Assembly: GCA_017591395.1 (NCBI GenBank)
Contig: WEDG01000293.1
Coordinates: forward strand, 248,001-312,000
DNA length: 64,000 nt
DNA from: Schistocephalus solidus
Lineage: Eukaryota; Platyhelminthes; Cestoda; Diphyllobothriidea; Diphyllobothriidae
Direction of reading: 5' to 3'
Shown here: positions 1-11,431 of the stretch, piece after piece
How the letters are laid out: each line of letters opens with the position of its first letter
Numbering within the stretch: position 1 is the stretch's first letter
Notes under the pieces: generated by a model
The model's input: the letters and a program-made list of their open reading frames with translations, nothing else
What the model was told of the DNA's origin: nothing
Databases searched by the model: none
Program-made: the position numbers and the translations under genes

Positions 1-889
1 GCGTGTACACAAAAGCGAGGGATTCAGTAACATGACAACGCAGATGGACACTACGTTTGGAGAGCGGACGATTCCACAGTGCACCGGAAGGGTAGTATTA
101 ACGACCTTTTCCGTGGATTCCTCTTCCGCCCCCCCCCCCCACCCACCCCTAGAGAATTTAGCATGGGGGTGGGCTCGCTAATGAAACTGCCACCTGTGAA
201 AAGGAGCCTACGTGGAAAATCTATTACCTAATCGAACAGAGGCCGCAATTGAAATGTAATGAGTCAGTCTTCCATGGAGGGTCACTGACGGACGACTGGA
301 GATCTAACTAAGACCTCAAAAATGTCTGGGCTCTTGGGCTGGCCGTTATACAGTCACCAGTAAACCGCACGGGCTAGGCTTGTGAAACGAAAACTGCTTT
401 CTCATCCTGGAGTTAAGAGGAAACCGTCGCCAACGACGACGGTGGGCAGTTGATTGCTGGAAGATGTGCATACAATCGCCAATGGTTCCAACTGTATCTG
501 ACAAAAGTTTCGTTTGATGTTCGAACATGTTCGACGTAGGGAAATTCCGAGTAGACAATAGCGTGAATATGAATCCTAATAAATTCTGACGGGAGTGCAG
601 TCAGCCATTTTTAGAAATGTGGATAGTGGATAGTAATGATACAAGGCACTTCGTTGACTTTAATGAGGTTGTGGTGCGGACATAGAGGAGAGGAGCGAGG
701 AGTCCGGGGACTAAATCAAACAGGCTACTCCTCCCATATAGCCCGAAAATGCCTCGGAGAGGTGTGGAAAGTGAAATATTACCCTCCGCCGGAAGGTAGC
801 TGTAGTGGACCGCATTTGGCTGTAGAAACCAACGTAGTGCGGGAACGTGTCGTTTACATTAGGGTGGGAATAAGCGACTGCTGATAGTT
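1..889. other. No recognisable gene (1-889)
   Basis: Short frames only, without credible splice-bounded exons. A run of C with a few A lies at about 127-150. The 700-890 part may be the outer end of the decayed RTE-like fragment that follows, but I could not align it firmly. Confidence 0.4.
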
Positions 890-1330
890 CACCGCTAAGC
901 CGACGAGCCAATGACTGCCCACGTCAATGCGCGACCGAAAACTGAGATAGAAGTGAGGGTAGGTCTGCATGATGTCAGCACTGCTGGAAGAGCCAATTGG
1001 ATATTGGTGGGGTTGATGTTGCGATGAATAAGGAGGTGTGCGATAAGGGGGATCTTGGCTGGCGGAATGTGGGGGTAGGTTCTTCCATTGCGTTGACGTG
1101 AAAAAATGCGCAGAGGAGTTTGGAGTGGATCAACTGCGATGTCCGAGTAGATGCACCAGAAGGCCAAGTCGGGCCCTGAACACGCGCTAACAGTGCAGTC
1201 ATATTGGCAGGGGGCTGAACGGTGGAGGCGATGTCCATCAAGTGTTCGATTTTGTGTGGCTGTGCCCCGCCTTGAACCCTTGCATAGGACTTGTTTCGAA
1301 ATTAACTGTTTCAACCTTGGTGGTAGCCCG
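890..1330 (-). pseudogene. Decayed RTE-like zinc-finger fragment
   Basis: Read on the minus strand, about 900-1130 resembles the C-terminal zinc-finger region of the intact element at 10025-16104. A finger-like stretch reads TFRQ..SPLIAHLLIHRN, and a second reads HFYLSFRSRIDVGSHWLV, comparable to the finger core SRIGLxGHLRIH. Several cysteines and histidines are lost and the frame changes. It is an old, inactive copy, and the outer limits are approximate. Confidence 0.45.
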
Positions 1331-2385
1331 CCATGCTGTCAGGTCCACGCAAGGCTTCCGCTTAAATCTGAAGAAGATTACAGAATTCTTCGATTTTGGT
1401 CTTGTTTACCCCATGGCACCATGGTGAAATCGCTTTGGCGACGGCTAAGCATTCATCCTCACGATATCACCGTTAGACCAAAATGGGAGCTTCATCAACG
1501 CTGCAAATAAACAGGGGCCTTACAGTCTATCGCAAGGTCTGACTGTGTGGAACACGTTCTTAATATCGCTTCGTCGACGTTTTCCCGGGTCAGCTCAGGT
1601 TTATTCCTTATTTTTGGCAGATTTTTCAGATATCTGCACTATAGAGGATAGCTGACAAACGACCCTCCGGTACCTCTTGAACTTGGCGTTGACAATGATG
1701 ACCCCAAGTTATTACCTATGGAAGACTAAAGCCCCCCGGAAGGCCTGAATAATTTTGGAAATTCGGCTCCAAGTTTGCTGTCGATCTTGATTGTGCTTCG
1801 AAAACAGGAAAGTTGGTCTCGCCAGTGATAATGATTAGATCTTCCGTATGTTGCACGATTAGTCTCACTTGATGTATAACACATGGTTTTTTGGCATTGA
1901 CAGGTAGTGTCAGGTTTACGCACCCAGGATTTGCTGTACTTTCGGTTCAGTTGTGATTCTGAAACCGCGAACGCAAGGGAGGATAGTTTATTATGGTCCT
2001 TGAGATCATCGTGACGGCGTGCATACGGCGGATACTGGAATGGTTTACCACCACCTCGATTCGTAGCATGCAGTACTGGTCGCCCGTCACGACAGGCATC
2101 TGTTTAAGTGACAGAAAACACGAGGCCGCAGAGGGTGGGACAAGAAACCAACCCCCTCCAGGGTAAGTGCTTTCGAGGCCGTCTCGTTGGCTGTAACGCC
2201 ATTGGTGTTGGCGTTGGAAAATGCCGGTGAGCCAGGTGGCCGAGTCATCAGCACGCCAGCCTTCAAAACGGGTGATGAAATTTCAACAGAAAACGACCCG
2301 CATGCGGGTCATCAAGCCATTAGCGCACCAGAGGGCAATCATCTCCGATGAAGAGGAGCCATTAATTGTAATAGGCATGAAGTAG
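1331..2385. other. No recognisable gene (1331-2385)
   Basis: I see no exon with convincing splice sites and no repeat that I can match elsewhere in the window. The frames at 1151-1510 and 1726-1923 have no family features. Confidence 0.35.
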
Positions 2386-2389
2386 CATG

Positions 2390-2560
2390 CCGACTGCAGC
2401 CTATAAATACTGCAAATCCCTATGTAAGAATTAACCTTAACTGATATCGTATCTGGAGATGGGTTCGAGCTGGAATCCGAAACGTCAGACGAATACAATT
2501 TTTGTCCCTGCGATCGCGTCTACTTCTTCTCTTTTGGGTTACGTTTTGATCAACGATATC
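2390..2560 (+). repeat. Dispersed repeat with TATA-like and CTGATGA-like core, copy 1
   Basis: This is one of about six copies of a module with a CTATAAATACTGC stretch, then about 60 bp later a core like CTGATGATGGGTTCGAGC followed by GAATCCGAAACGTCAG, then a GATCGC and CTTCTTCT tract. Here the core is at about 2453-2495 and reads CTGGAGA, a changed version. The module at 18265-18410 lies just upstream of Penelope-like coding sequence, so it is probably a Penelope-like terminal region. Confidence 0.5.
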
Positions 2561-4730
2561 AACAGGCTTGAAGAGAGCTATAAAGGTGAGATAGAGGCCG
2601 ACTTTAGTTTTTTAAAACTGATTCGGCACGTTGCCGGCTCTTGATTTTTCCGGAATTCAATCTTTATCCCGGGATGAAGGCGTTGTTGGGGGTGTAAAAC
2701 CAAAACACTGCAGAGGACTCTAATGAAGTTTAGCAAAAATGGAAGCAAAGCCCCCCCCCACGAAATCTAGCATTTAGATAATGAAGGAAAAGAATACCGG
2801 AAGGAAAGTAGCAGCTGCAGAACCGATTTGCAGAGAGTGATGGAGAAAAAGCTGAGGGAAGAAAATGAGCGCACAATTACTTATGCAACAGGGTAGTGGG
2901 GGGAGGGATCGGGCGAAAAAAGTGCGTGACGGCAACGACTTACATTCACGCTTTTTTTCGCAAAAAACTCTCAAAAACGATGCACCAGTCGCCTGAAGAC
3001 AGCTGTGGACTGTTTGGCTCTTGCCAGCTCAAGATATTTCAGGCTAAAGACGGCAAACAAGCCAAGAAGTATCATTTTAATCCGTTTTGCACTGTTTCCT
3101 AAACTTTTTTGGTCGAGATTACTTATACAGCCCCCACGGCAGGACATGGGAAAAGGAACTGTCCGTAATACCGGTGGCTTTGCGTTAAATTCCAGGAAAG
3201 TTGGGGGTAAATCTCAGAGCAAGAGGTGGGGTCCTTGTTAAGATTAGGGGTTCGACTAACGTTTGGGTAAGGACACGGGATTATTTACCCCTCCTGCACA
3301 AGCTCATCTGCATTGGGCATGGGGCGTTCCCGTTCCAATATCCTATTGAATGTGACCGGATGAGCAATCTCGACGAACCCTTTTTTAGCCAAACAATAGA
3401 TTACCACAAGGGTGACTTAAAATGTAGGGTACAGAGTACAGTACTCCTTGGCACGGAAAAATAAAAAAAATATCCATGTGAAAGAAAAAAGGACAGGAAA
3501 CATTGACAGCATGAGTGGTAAAATGACTGGACAGGGAGGAAGAAGTGGTTTTATGAGCTGAAATAAAACAAGAGTCAGACATATTACGACTCCGTTTTGT
3601 CTGGTAACTAGACTTCTCAAGGAACCACACATTTCGTACGCCCAAAAAGTTACTAGCTGTCTACCGAGTTATAAAATATTTAGGCTCTGAGGGTAAGGAT
3701 GCGGAGTTTAAGTGCGCATTATTAAACCTCAGTAGTTTCGCTGCAGGAAACCCGCTAAGGGCGACAGTCTCCTTTCAGTGTGAAGAAGAGATACCCAAGA
3801 CGACAGTCATTTAGCTTTTTTGTGAAGATGTGCTAAATTCACCGCCCAACCGCAATCAGAAAATGACCGAAGATGGTAAAATTAGAGAGGAGGACTGATG
3901 GCCTCCAGAAAGATGTGCGGGTTGACGCAAAAACACAATTCCAGTGTTAGGGACGCATCCAGCTGGTGAAGAGTCATATATGTCGGACAAGCCATTTGGT
4001 CCCCGTGTCAACTCACACTCCCCCCTTTCTGGCGGTCACCACGCCCTCTCGTTAAGGACTTGATGCTCTCACTAGTGAGCAAAAATCCGCTATCTGAAAA
4101 TACCACGGACATCGGGCAGCTTGGGACTGCGCGCTGTCGAAACTCTCTCTCTCTCTCTCTCGCCTCAAGAAGAGGCGCTAAAAGGGGAAGCAGCGTAAAG
4201 TACACAGGCACTTACCGGAGTTTCAGGGCTAAGAGTTCATCAAAACTAACTAGGTCAGCGTGAAGGACAGCCGAATAGTTGGCTCAGTTCTCATTAGGCA
4301 ACCTTAACAACCAGGCGGGTAAACAAACTTTGATCCGATCAAAACAGACCCCGTAACATGCAACTGATCAATGCTAATTTTCCCGAGTGGCGGAAGTACG
4401 GTCAGTGCGTGCTAGGAAAGCGCAGAAAATTGTCTTTCAGGAAAATAAAGAGGATGTACAAAAAAACAGGGCAGAAGAAGAGAGAGGAAGAACGTGAAGT
4501 GGAAGGAGGGTGTAAAATCAAGGAAAGGGAAAACAGCGCGATGGGAAAGGCGGTGGGTAAAGGGTGAAAGAGCACAGTAATTTAACAATTTACAGTGGGG
4601 ATTGTTTTCAGATGCATCTAGCGTACTTCCTCTTACAAAATAGAAGGAAACTTGCCGCTATGATGATGCATCGAACATTAAATAAAGTCTGTAATTTTCT
4701 AGTAACTACAGTCGGTGACCGACTCCATGA
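2561..4730. other. No recognisable gene; partial telomere-like MITE
   Basis: About 3135-3290 holds a broken piece of the telomere-like inverted-repeat element described at 40540-40955: it shares CATGGGAAAAGGAAC and AAATTCCAGGAAAG strings. A (CT) run lies at 4143-4160. The minus-strand frame at 4008-4211 ends at a GTGAGT-like donor but has no family signal. The rest shows nothing I can name. Confidence 0.35.
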
Positions 4731-4734
4731 AATC

Positions 4735-5665
4735 CTAAAACGTGTTTTCGATTAGGAAAGATAATTTAAGTGAGATTTCGATATTTATTAACTTGCAGCA
4801 CAATTAAAAGATCTTTCTGACACGCCAGAATGCCAGCTTTTAAAGACAAAAACAGCAATCACCACAAATAAAATCGAAGTAATAGACTTTTAATCGAGTT
4901 TCAACGCCCTTCTTAATTCAAATATAATTTATGGAAGACTTGAGTAAAAGTAATCTTTATTGGATTCATTTCGTAGAAAATCAATCCTCTTCAAATGGTA
5001 CACTCGAAGGAAGTCTATGTATTTAGGTTTTAAAAATCTGGTCAATAGTCTTGAGCTCGATCTGCCTTGGCGATTGAGTTTAGGGTTTGTAATCTACAAA
5101 CTGAATGATCTCCATGTAAGGCCTAGTATTTATTCATCTATGCGATTAAGAAGGTATTATAGCATGCTCATAAAATGCTGCAATGGGTGTTGATTATGTT
5201 GTATACTTTATGAGGCGCATAAAGAAGTGGACATATAACATGTGACTTGGATGGACAATGCACCGTCTTAAAAAATCTCACACTTAGAAACCTTTTTGAC
5301 AACCGACAGATAACATTTCGTCGAGTTGAAGAGGACGTGACTGCCCGTCAAATATGTAAAAGAAAGAATAGTTTTGTTTACGTTTTCCAGAACATATAGG
5401 TGAATTATAAGGGTATTGAAAATCAAAAGAAAATATATCGACTACTTCAGTAGTCATTTTTTTTACCAATTTTGGTCTTTGTAGGTGACAAAAAGTAAGA
5501 GCATTTACACGTTGGCAAACTGACCGATCTGAAATATTATGGCATTGTGCCGCACGATGATCGACCTTAAAACCCCACTTAAGTATTGTTTACAAGTCGA
5601 AAACGCATTTTAGAATTTCAGTTAAAATTTAATTAAATCGGTCATTGGCTATTCAATTCTAATTA
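4735..5665 (+). mobile_element. AT-rich foldback element, copy 1
   Basis: The left end (about 4760-4845, with CACGCCAGAATGCCAGC) and right end (about 5510-5665) match the two ends of the better copy at 24328-25305. In that copy the ends are inverted repeats of about 150 bp. The interior (5300-5480) matches the shared core, with TATAAGGGTATTGAAAATC here against ATAAAAGGGCATCGGAAATC there. I see no transposase, so it is non-autonomous. Confidence 0.55.
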
Positions 5666-6535
5666 ACGCAGACTGGTTGAAATAGTAAACTTACACTGTC
5701 AGAGGACGCTTGGTGTGCACGACCACCTTCAAACGATGACCCAGGAAATAAGCGTTGGGAGCTCCACCTACTGAGCCATCGCACCCATAACCACCCAAAG
5801 TACGAATAAGTCGACTTTCCCTCCATCTTGTCTGACAAGACGAGTCCAGTACAATGTGATAGATCTTTCGGTTGAACTTACAGCACAAGGCTCCTATACA
5901 GAGAAGGCAGACAACCATCCCAGACCACACTTGCCCAATAGTTCGTGCTTATAATAATTAGCATATCTTGTGAGTCAAAGTTAATGGAATATCGAGTAAT
6001 CCGTACAGAGATTGCAAAGAGGCAAGGTTTTACGGTCGCGTGAAGTTTTCGCTCTAATTAGCCTGTTTTCATTGATCAATGGCATGATACACTGAACACT
6101 TAAGTAAAGAAGAAAATATACAAGTGATAGTGCTATCTGATGGTATTATTTCGAGAGCGGCATAGACAAAAAAGATGAGAGCACCAAAGACTGAGCGCAT
6201 GTTGCAGTGTTAAAAAAGGTGCACTCAAGTAGTTATTAAACCAACGTTTCCCAAAAAATCGCATTGCTTCTCTGAGATGTCACAATACAGGCGTCAAAGC
6301 CACTGTAACGGTCGACAATGACATAAAAATCCGTTTTACCTGAGTCCATAGCTAGGTTTAACTGGAGGTGTGTCTTGAGGATTCACGGGATCACCATTGA
6401 CCAAAACGAACATTTGTATCAAAAGAAGCCATGAAGTAAAGCGCTTCGGGATAGATTGAGACGAGTCAGATTTACTAGTGTGAGCAATGCACTGAATTGC
6501 CATGGGAAGGGGGTCCCAGAATCGACATCGCTCTC
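5666..6535. other. No gene; weak tRNA-like stretch
   Basis: On the minus strand around 5770-5795 there is a string like an RNA polymerase III A box (GGCTCAGTAGGTGGAGC), without a convincing B box or cloverleaf. It may be a decayed SINE head. Nothing else is recognised. Confidence 0.3.
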
Positions 6536-6539
6536 TTCT

Positions 6540-6920
6540 CGCTTTCTCATGCACCAACATCTGTCCGATCCAGTGTGTGTTCGTGTGGAGTGGTCGACTG
6601 GCGGAATGAGAGTCAGACTGCAATGGCTCCTCGTTAATGCGGCCTTTCTGGCACTCCCACTCCGTGTGATCCAAGTTGGGTGTGACGACACGCCTAGGGG
6701 CGGCTCCGGCCGCGCCAGCCACTTGCACCCTCTCACACCTCCGAGCTTCTTGACTTGTTCATGACATCGGGCCCAGGGGGGGAGGGCAGAGTGCAGTGGA
6801 TGCAGCGCAAGTCTAATAACACTCTAAATTAATCCACACAAAAATCATCGTGCTTGTTTCCAGCCGGCTGTGAAGCACACGATAGACCTTGTTGTATACG
6901 ACAGTCGAACTGTAGTGGTT
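6540..6920 (+). repeat. Decayed RTE 3' UTR unit B
   Basis: This is a diverged copy of the non-coding unit seen at 9685-9981, 15001-15300, 15684-16104 and 52726-53146. It shares GTGTGGAGTGG, GCAATGGCTCCT, GGGGCGGCTCCGGCCGCGCC and the closing GTCGAACTG. It ends next to a minus-strand RTE fragment. The frames through it (6419-6764) are not genes; the same pseudo-peptides recur in each copy because the DNA is repeated. Confidence 0.7.
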
Positions 6921-7330
6921 GGCTTAGGAGCAGGTTGCGTCAAAGAACACGCTTCCCACTTACGTAAGAAACGCCAATCCCGTGTCTGTGGTGGGTGAGG
7001 TGGGACGGGTTTGTGTGCGATGCATGAACTGGTAGGAAGATGCATGGTGATGGAGTTTGGCCTGCAGCGACTTACCGCAGATTTCTATGGAAAAGTACAT
7101 GGGTGAGCAGACCCATGCGGTGAATGAATGCCGGCGGCCAGTGCGGGCAGTTGAAGTGGGTGTCTATCGTTGCTGCTGGCCCCAGTTCGCCAGTCTCTGT
7201 GCGACGAATTCGCAAGTGACCCATCAGGCTGATGCGTGACGTACGTGTTCGGTAACAGTGTAGCCGGATAGGTTGGCAGCTGTGGAGTTTGTGGTGGTAG
7301 TGGTTGTAGGAGAACGAGACACATATAATT
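6921..7330 (-). pseudogene. Decayed RTE 3' fragment with last zinc fingers
   Basis: On the minus strand this aligns with the end of the RTE-like protein: a finger tail like SLMGHLRIRRTETGEL, then NCPH and FIHRMGLLTHVLFHRNLR followed by a stop, against THRMGLLGHMxLHDNLR-stop in the better copies. Downstream of the stop (about 6925-7065) it aligns with the first bases of the 3' UTR. Frameshifts and lost cysteines make it non-functional. It meets the plus-strand unit at 6540-6920 tail to tail. Confidence 0.65.
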
Positions 7331-8265
7331 TATCAGAATTCGAACAAGAGTGATAAAGAGGTTACGCGGGTCACATTTAGTCAGTTAAAAAGCCCACCGC
7401 CGCACACCGACTCTTAGCCAAATGAGGCAGCCATTAAAGACCCACGGACAAAACACACCAGCGACAAGTGTTTTGAGTGCAGATCATATGTCCCTGACTT
7501 ACCAGGTGGGTCTACGGGAAGGGTTATGAGTCCACTGCATTAGGGGAAAAAAGTCGGTTGCGGCAGAAGTGCAACGGTCAAAAGGGAAAATGGATATCCG
7601 CAAGATCGGTGCATTAGTGTGAGGAAAGAAAAAGGGCGAAATGTCATCAGATTCCTTTATGAAGGGCGCTTTCCTCTAAATAAAAATGGGAACACGAAAA
7701 AATTGGGCGGCATCTATAATGGGTATATACAGCGAGGTTTATTGACGCCAAAAAAAAATTAACGATTGTTCAGGGTTACTTATACGCCGGCAGTGAGAAG
7801 CGGCCGTGCAGCCTGAGTAACCAGTGCGCAAAGGCAATTTGGAAAATATTGTACGTCTGATATGAATATATCAATATCACAGCAGCTTTTGGCGCAGGAC
7901 CCAACTCTAGTACGCTAATACGACAGAACGAAACAGTTGCAATTATGTTATGGTTGTTTAAATGAATTAGGGAACACTAAATTCAACCCTGCACAGTTTG
8001 AGTAGACCACAGGAAACCTCGCGACCTCACAACGATAAAGCCACACGCTCGTTTTCAGGAAAGAGTCGGGAACAGGACTCCCTCACACCCCTCACCACCA
8101 TGCCCGTACTAGAGACGGCCATGCACCAATGCGCTGAGGTGGGGTGTGTAGATATATAATGGTAGAGAACCGCTCACCGATAGCCTCAGGGGACACACAC
8201 TCGTCCCACTGTGCCTTGGGGCTCAATCTAGAGCCGCACCATTAGCACCAGAGGCTAATAGCGTA
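7331..8265. other. No recognisable gene (7331-8265)
   Basis: No long frame, no exon with good splice sites and no repeat that I could match. Confidence 0.35.
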
Positions 8266-8267
8266 GG

Positions 8268-8402
8268 CTGAATAACACTACCGACAAAAAAGAGAGACCG
8301 GAATGGGCAATTCTGGCTTACTGCTCGTCATGAGTCAACCGAAACCAAACGTCAGCTCGAACCCGCGATCAACATCCTAACCACTGAGCCACAGGCTCGT
8401 TT
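8268..8402 (-). repeat. tRNA-derived SINE, minus copy
   Basis: On the minus strand it starts with a tRNA-like head (GTGGCTCAGTGGTTAGGATG as A box, GGGTTCGAGCTG as B box). A body follows: TGACTCATGACGAGCAGTAAGCCAGAA, then CCCATTCCGGTCTC. Copies at 37440-37690, 54960-55215 and 55246-55400 share the body pattern. It lies head to head with the next entry. Confidence 0.7.
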
Positions 8403-8600
8403 TCCTGTCGGCCGCCGACTCGAGCCACCTGCAAAACCTGGGGTTGTGTACGGCCGGCTGAAGGCGGCTAATAAACAAGAGATGGTTATTCCAGTCTCCA
8501 TTGTCAGTTTCGGCGATGTTATTTTGCATATAGTAATAGCCCCTGTGCGGCTGCTGACGGGGCTCTAGAGCAAACTCCAAAGTTCGTAAGGACAAAACGA
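8403..8600 (+). repeat. tRNA-derived SINE, plus copy
   Basis: The plus strand carries the SINE body (GGCTGAAGGCGGCTAATAAACAAG, then TTATTCCAGTCTCCATTGTC). The tRNA-like head is decayed and only a B-box-like GACTCGAGCC remains. It is in head-to-head inverted arrangement with the copy at 8268-8402. Confidence 0.55.
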
Positions 8601-9462
8601 GTCACGATTTCTACTTCACAGCCGCGAAGACAATGATCCCGGTTTGTGATCCAGAGATCCGCCTACTGCCTACCTACTGGCAGTACAGGCAGCGGATGGT
8701 GGAACGGCCTTCGGTGAAGTCCAGCTGCGATATAAGCAAGTTTCCGGCTCGTATAAGTAAAAAGTGGTAAAGCGTGCAGTATGTGCGGCTTGGCAGCGAG
8801 CTGACAAGTCGGTCACCTCTCAAAAGGTCCCAGGCCTTAGTGATACGGCTTTGCGTTGAATAATGCCCGCTGTTGAACAAGGCCTCACAATCCTGCAACC
8901 TTAAAATTCTGCGGTGGGGTGGGGTGGAGGAAGAGGTTCACATTTGGATTAAGAGAATACAAGAAATCCTCCCTCAAACTAAACCATCACACTTAGTCGC
9001 TGTCAGGTGAGCTACGAATTGATTCATTGTTTGGACTGTCCGAAAACGATGGTCGCGCACACCGATTGGACCTGGGCGAAGGTCACGGATGCTGGAAGGG
9101 GCCATTTCCGGCACGCCTAAACTGCCGTCAGGCGTAAAGATGAGATTCCCTAGCAAATAAGAACAATAAAAGCAACAAATGGTTGGAAAGTTGAGCCTTA
9201 ATAAGGGCTTCAGCAACCAGCATATCAGCCCGCCTTCGCGCAGGTGCACAGCCCTGCACAGAAAGCTCAAGAACTGCAACACTGGTCAGTGGGATTTTTG
9301 CCTCGCACGAAAGCCATCTGTTTTTTTGTTGTCATCGTTGACATCAGAAGTTCTTGATCAACTGCCTTCCTCGCTATACCTTAGAGTCCAAGCAAAATAT
9401 CCCAAAACATGAAATAGATAAAGGAGTAATTTTGGGAGAGGACGGGAAATTCAGCTACTCAC
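8601..9462. other. No recognisable exon; probable intron
   Basis: It lies downstream (minus sense) of the Msp1/ATAD1-like exon, so it is probably intron of that gene. I looked here for the next exon (AAA domain, Walker A) and did not find it. The 8974-9282 and 9179-9412 frames have no family features. Confidence 0.3.
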
Positions 9463-9579
9463 TTTCTTGCGTGCAGCCCTCTTCTCTTTCGCCGTAGGAT
9501 TCATCTGATCAATCAGGTAGTAGGCTATGCCCAAAGAACCTGCCAGCGTCACGATTGGTATTAACAAGCGAAGAGCCAG
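9463..9579 (-). CDS. Exon of Msp1/ATAD1-like mitochondrial AAA ATPase
   Basis: A 117-nt exon of 39 codons with a strong acceptor (TTCTTTACAG) and donor (GTGAGT). The peptide has a membrane helix (LLIPIVTLAGSLGIAYYLID) followed by a basic, polar stretch (QMNPTAKEKRAARKK). In the Msp1/ATAD1 family the N-terminal helix that anchors the ATPase in the mitochondrial outer membrane is followed by a similar D-P-T-x-K-x-K-x-x-A motif, so the match is in both position and sequence. That family extracts mislocalised tail-anchored proteins. The AAA domain is not found in this window; its exons should lie toward coordinate 1 or beyond. The first exon is also unseen and may lie beyond the retroelement block at 9.6-16.1 kb. 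Confidence 0.55.
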
Positions 9580-9630
9580 CTGTAAAGAACGAAAGGTTGA
9601 AAATGACAAACAAGCAGGAGAAGCAGATGT

Positions 9631-9634
<4 letters not shown>

Positions 9635-9684
<50 letters not shown>
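9635..9684. repeat. (GT)25 microsatellite
   Basis: A pure GT run. It is followed without spacer by truncated RTE 3' UTR sequence, and the same motif resumes at 9982. Confidence 0.97.
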
Positions 9685-9685
<1 letters not shown>

Positions 9686-9979
9686 GCAATGGCTCCTTCT
9701 TAATGTGGCCTTTATGGCAATCTCACTCCGTGGGATCCGAGCCAGGTGTGGTGGCACGCCCAGGGGCGGCTCCGGCCGCGCCAGCCACCTGCGCCCTCTC
9801 CCATCTCCGGTCTTCTTGACTCTGTCTTGACACCGGGCTCAGGTGGGGAGGAGGAGAGAGTGCGGTAGCTGCAGCGCAAGGCTACTATCACTTAAAACTA
9901 ATTCACGCGCAAGTCACCGTCCCTGCACCACCTGGTGTGGAGCATACGGTGGACCTCGTCGAAATCGACGGTCGAACTG

Positions 9980-9981
<2 letters not shown>
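9685..9981 (+). mobile_element. Short 5'-truncated RTE copy (E1) inside GT array
   Basis: It contains only the last about 297 bp of the RTE-like element (unit B of the 3' UTR), from TGCAATGGCTCC to the terminal AACTGCC. Both flanks are GT arrays. The sequence is almost identical to 15811-16104 and 52849-53146, so it is young. The pseudo-frames at 9555-9830 run through it and the microsatellite and are not genes. Confidence 0.85.

Positions 9982-10024
<43 letters not shown>
9982..10024. repeat. GT microsatellite between two RTE copies
   Basis: A GT run of 43 nt that separates the 3' end of E1 from the 5' part of the long element. Confidence 0.97.
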
Positions 10025-10026
<2 letters not shown>

Positions 10027-10629
10027 GGTGTAGGGGTACTAGTTAGGGGCAGCACCACACAGCTTGCATTTGGTCGCTCCATTTGTCTCATACAGGTGGT
10101 GAATGCTCCTGTGGCCGCCTCTAACTGGTACCCAACTCTCACCTGTGGCTCCTCGAAGTTGGGTTCTTCCCAGCGGCCACACCCCGGGCAACCGTCACGA
10201 CCGGCGGGCTAAACCAGGTGAGGGTCTCCGGTGTTGTGTGTGCCTCCACACCCGGTATGTCTGACTCCCCGAACTTCCCATCTCTCCCCCTCTCAAAAAG
10301 TCCTACGGTGGGGGCGACAGCAACCCCGTAGGCGGCCCAGACTAACTCGGGTCGTTCTTCCACCAAACCAAACCGTGACCCATAGTGGAGTTCGGCAGCC
10401 GTCTGGGATGTCCGAGCAGCCCTATTTAGGGATAGCACTGCTTGCCTCCTCGCGGAGGAAGGGGCTAGAAAATGTGCCCTAAAAAAATGCTGGTTCTCAC
10501 GTCTTCTGCAGCCGGCCGCGGCTCGCAGATCGCAAACTACGCGGTCGTAAAACTCAAACAAACAACAATACCCCCGTCCTCATCCCCCTCTCCATACTCT
10601 CCAGGTTGCTCGGGTGAGTCCACTCACAC

Positions 10630-11431
10630 TAGCAGCCTGGAATGTTCGTTCCCTTTAGACAATCCTAGGAGCAACCGGCCGGAACGGCGGACGGCGCTAG
10701 TCGCTCGGGAACTGGCGCGCTACAAGGTGGACATTGCTGCTCTCAGCGAGACCCGATTCTCTGAGCAGGGTCAGCTGGAGGAGGTGGGGGCCAGCTACAC
10801 CTTCTTCTGGAGCGGCCGGCCAAAGGCAGAGCGACGCGACGCTGGTGTTGCCTTTGCCATCCGTAACGACATCGTGGACGTCTGCCCTGTCTGCCGCAGG
10901 GTATCAATGATCGCCTGATGAGCCTCCGCCTGCCTCTTCGGGGAGACCAGTTCGCCACCATCATCAGCGCCTACGCTCCCCCAATGACGAGCTCTGATGC
11001 GGCGAAGGACCAATTCTACGAGGACCTGCACGCCTTGCTGGCGACTGTGCCGAAAGAGGACAAGTTAATTGTCCTTGGTGACTTCAATGCCCGCGTCGGG
11101 ACGGACCACGCTGCCTGGCAGGGGAGTGCTGGGTCCCCACGGTCTGGGTAGCTGCAACGCTAACGGCCTCCTTCTTCTGCGCACGTGTGCGGAACACCGT
11201 CTCCTGCTGTCCAACACCTTCTTCCGCCTTCCGACGCGGGAGAAGGCCACGTGGATGCACCCTCGGTCGCGGCGCTGGCATCTGCTGGACTATGTTCTCG
11301 TCCGGAGGCGAGATCGACAGGACGTGCTGGTAACCAAGGCGATCCGCGATGCCGATGGTTGGACAGATCACCGCCTCGTCATCTCCCCAGATGAGGCTCC
11401 GACTGCAACCCCGACGAAGGCCCCAAGGTAA
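10630..11431 (+). pseudogene. RTE apurinic/apyrimidinic-type endonuclease, frameshifted
   Basis: Three overlapping frames make up one domain. About 10640-10905 encodes the N-terminal part (ELARYKVDIAALSETRF, then [15 protein letters not shown]). 10918-11130 encodes [16 protein letters not shown] and [12 protein letters not shown], which holds the catalytic D and N of the exonuclease-endonuclease-phosphatase fold. About 11140-11431 encodes [28 protein letters not shown] and the closing [11 protein letters not shown] with the catalytic D-H. The frame changes near 10905, 11130 and 11345. In the family this domain nicks target DNA to prime reverse transcription. A GT...AG pair at 11428-11494 resembles an intron but is probably chance. 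Confidence 0.85.
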
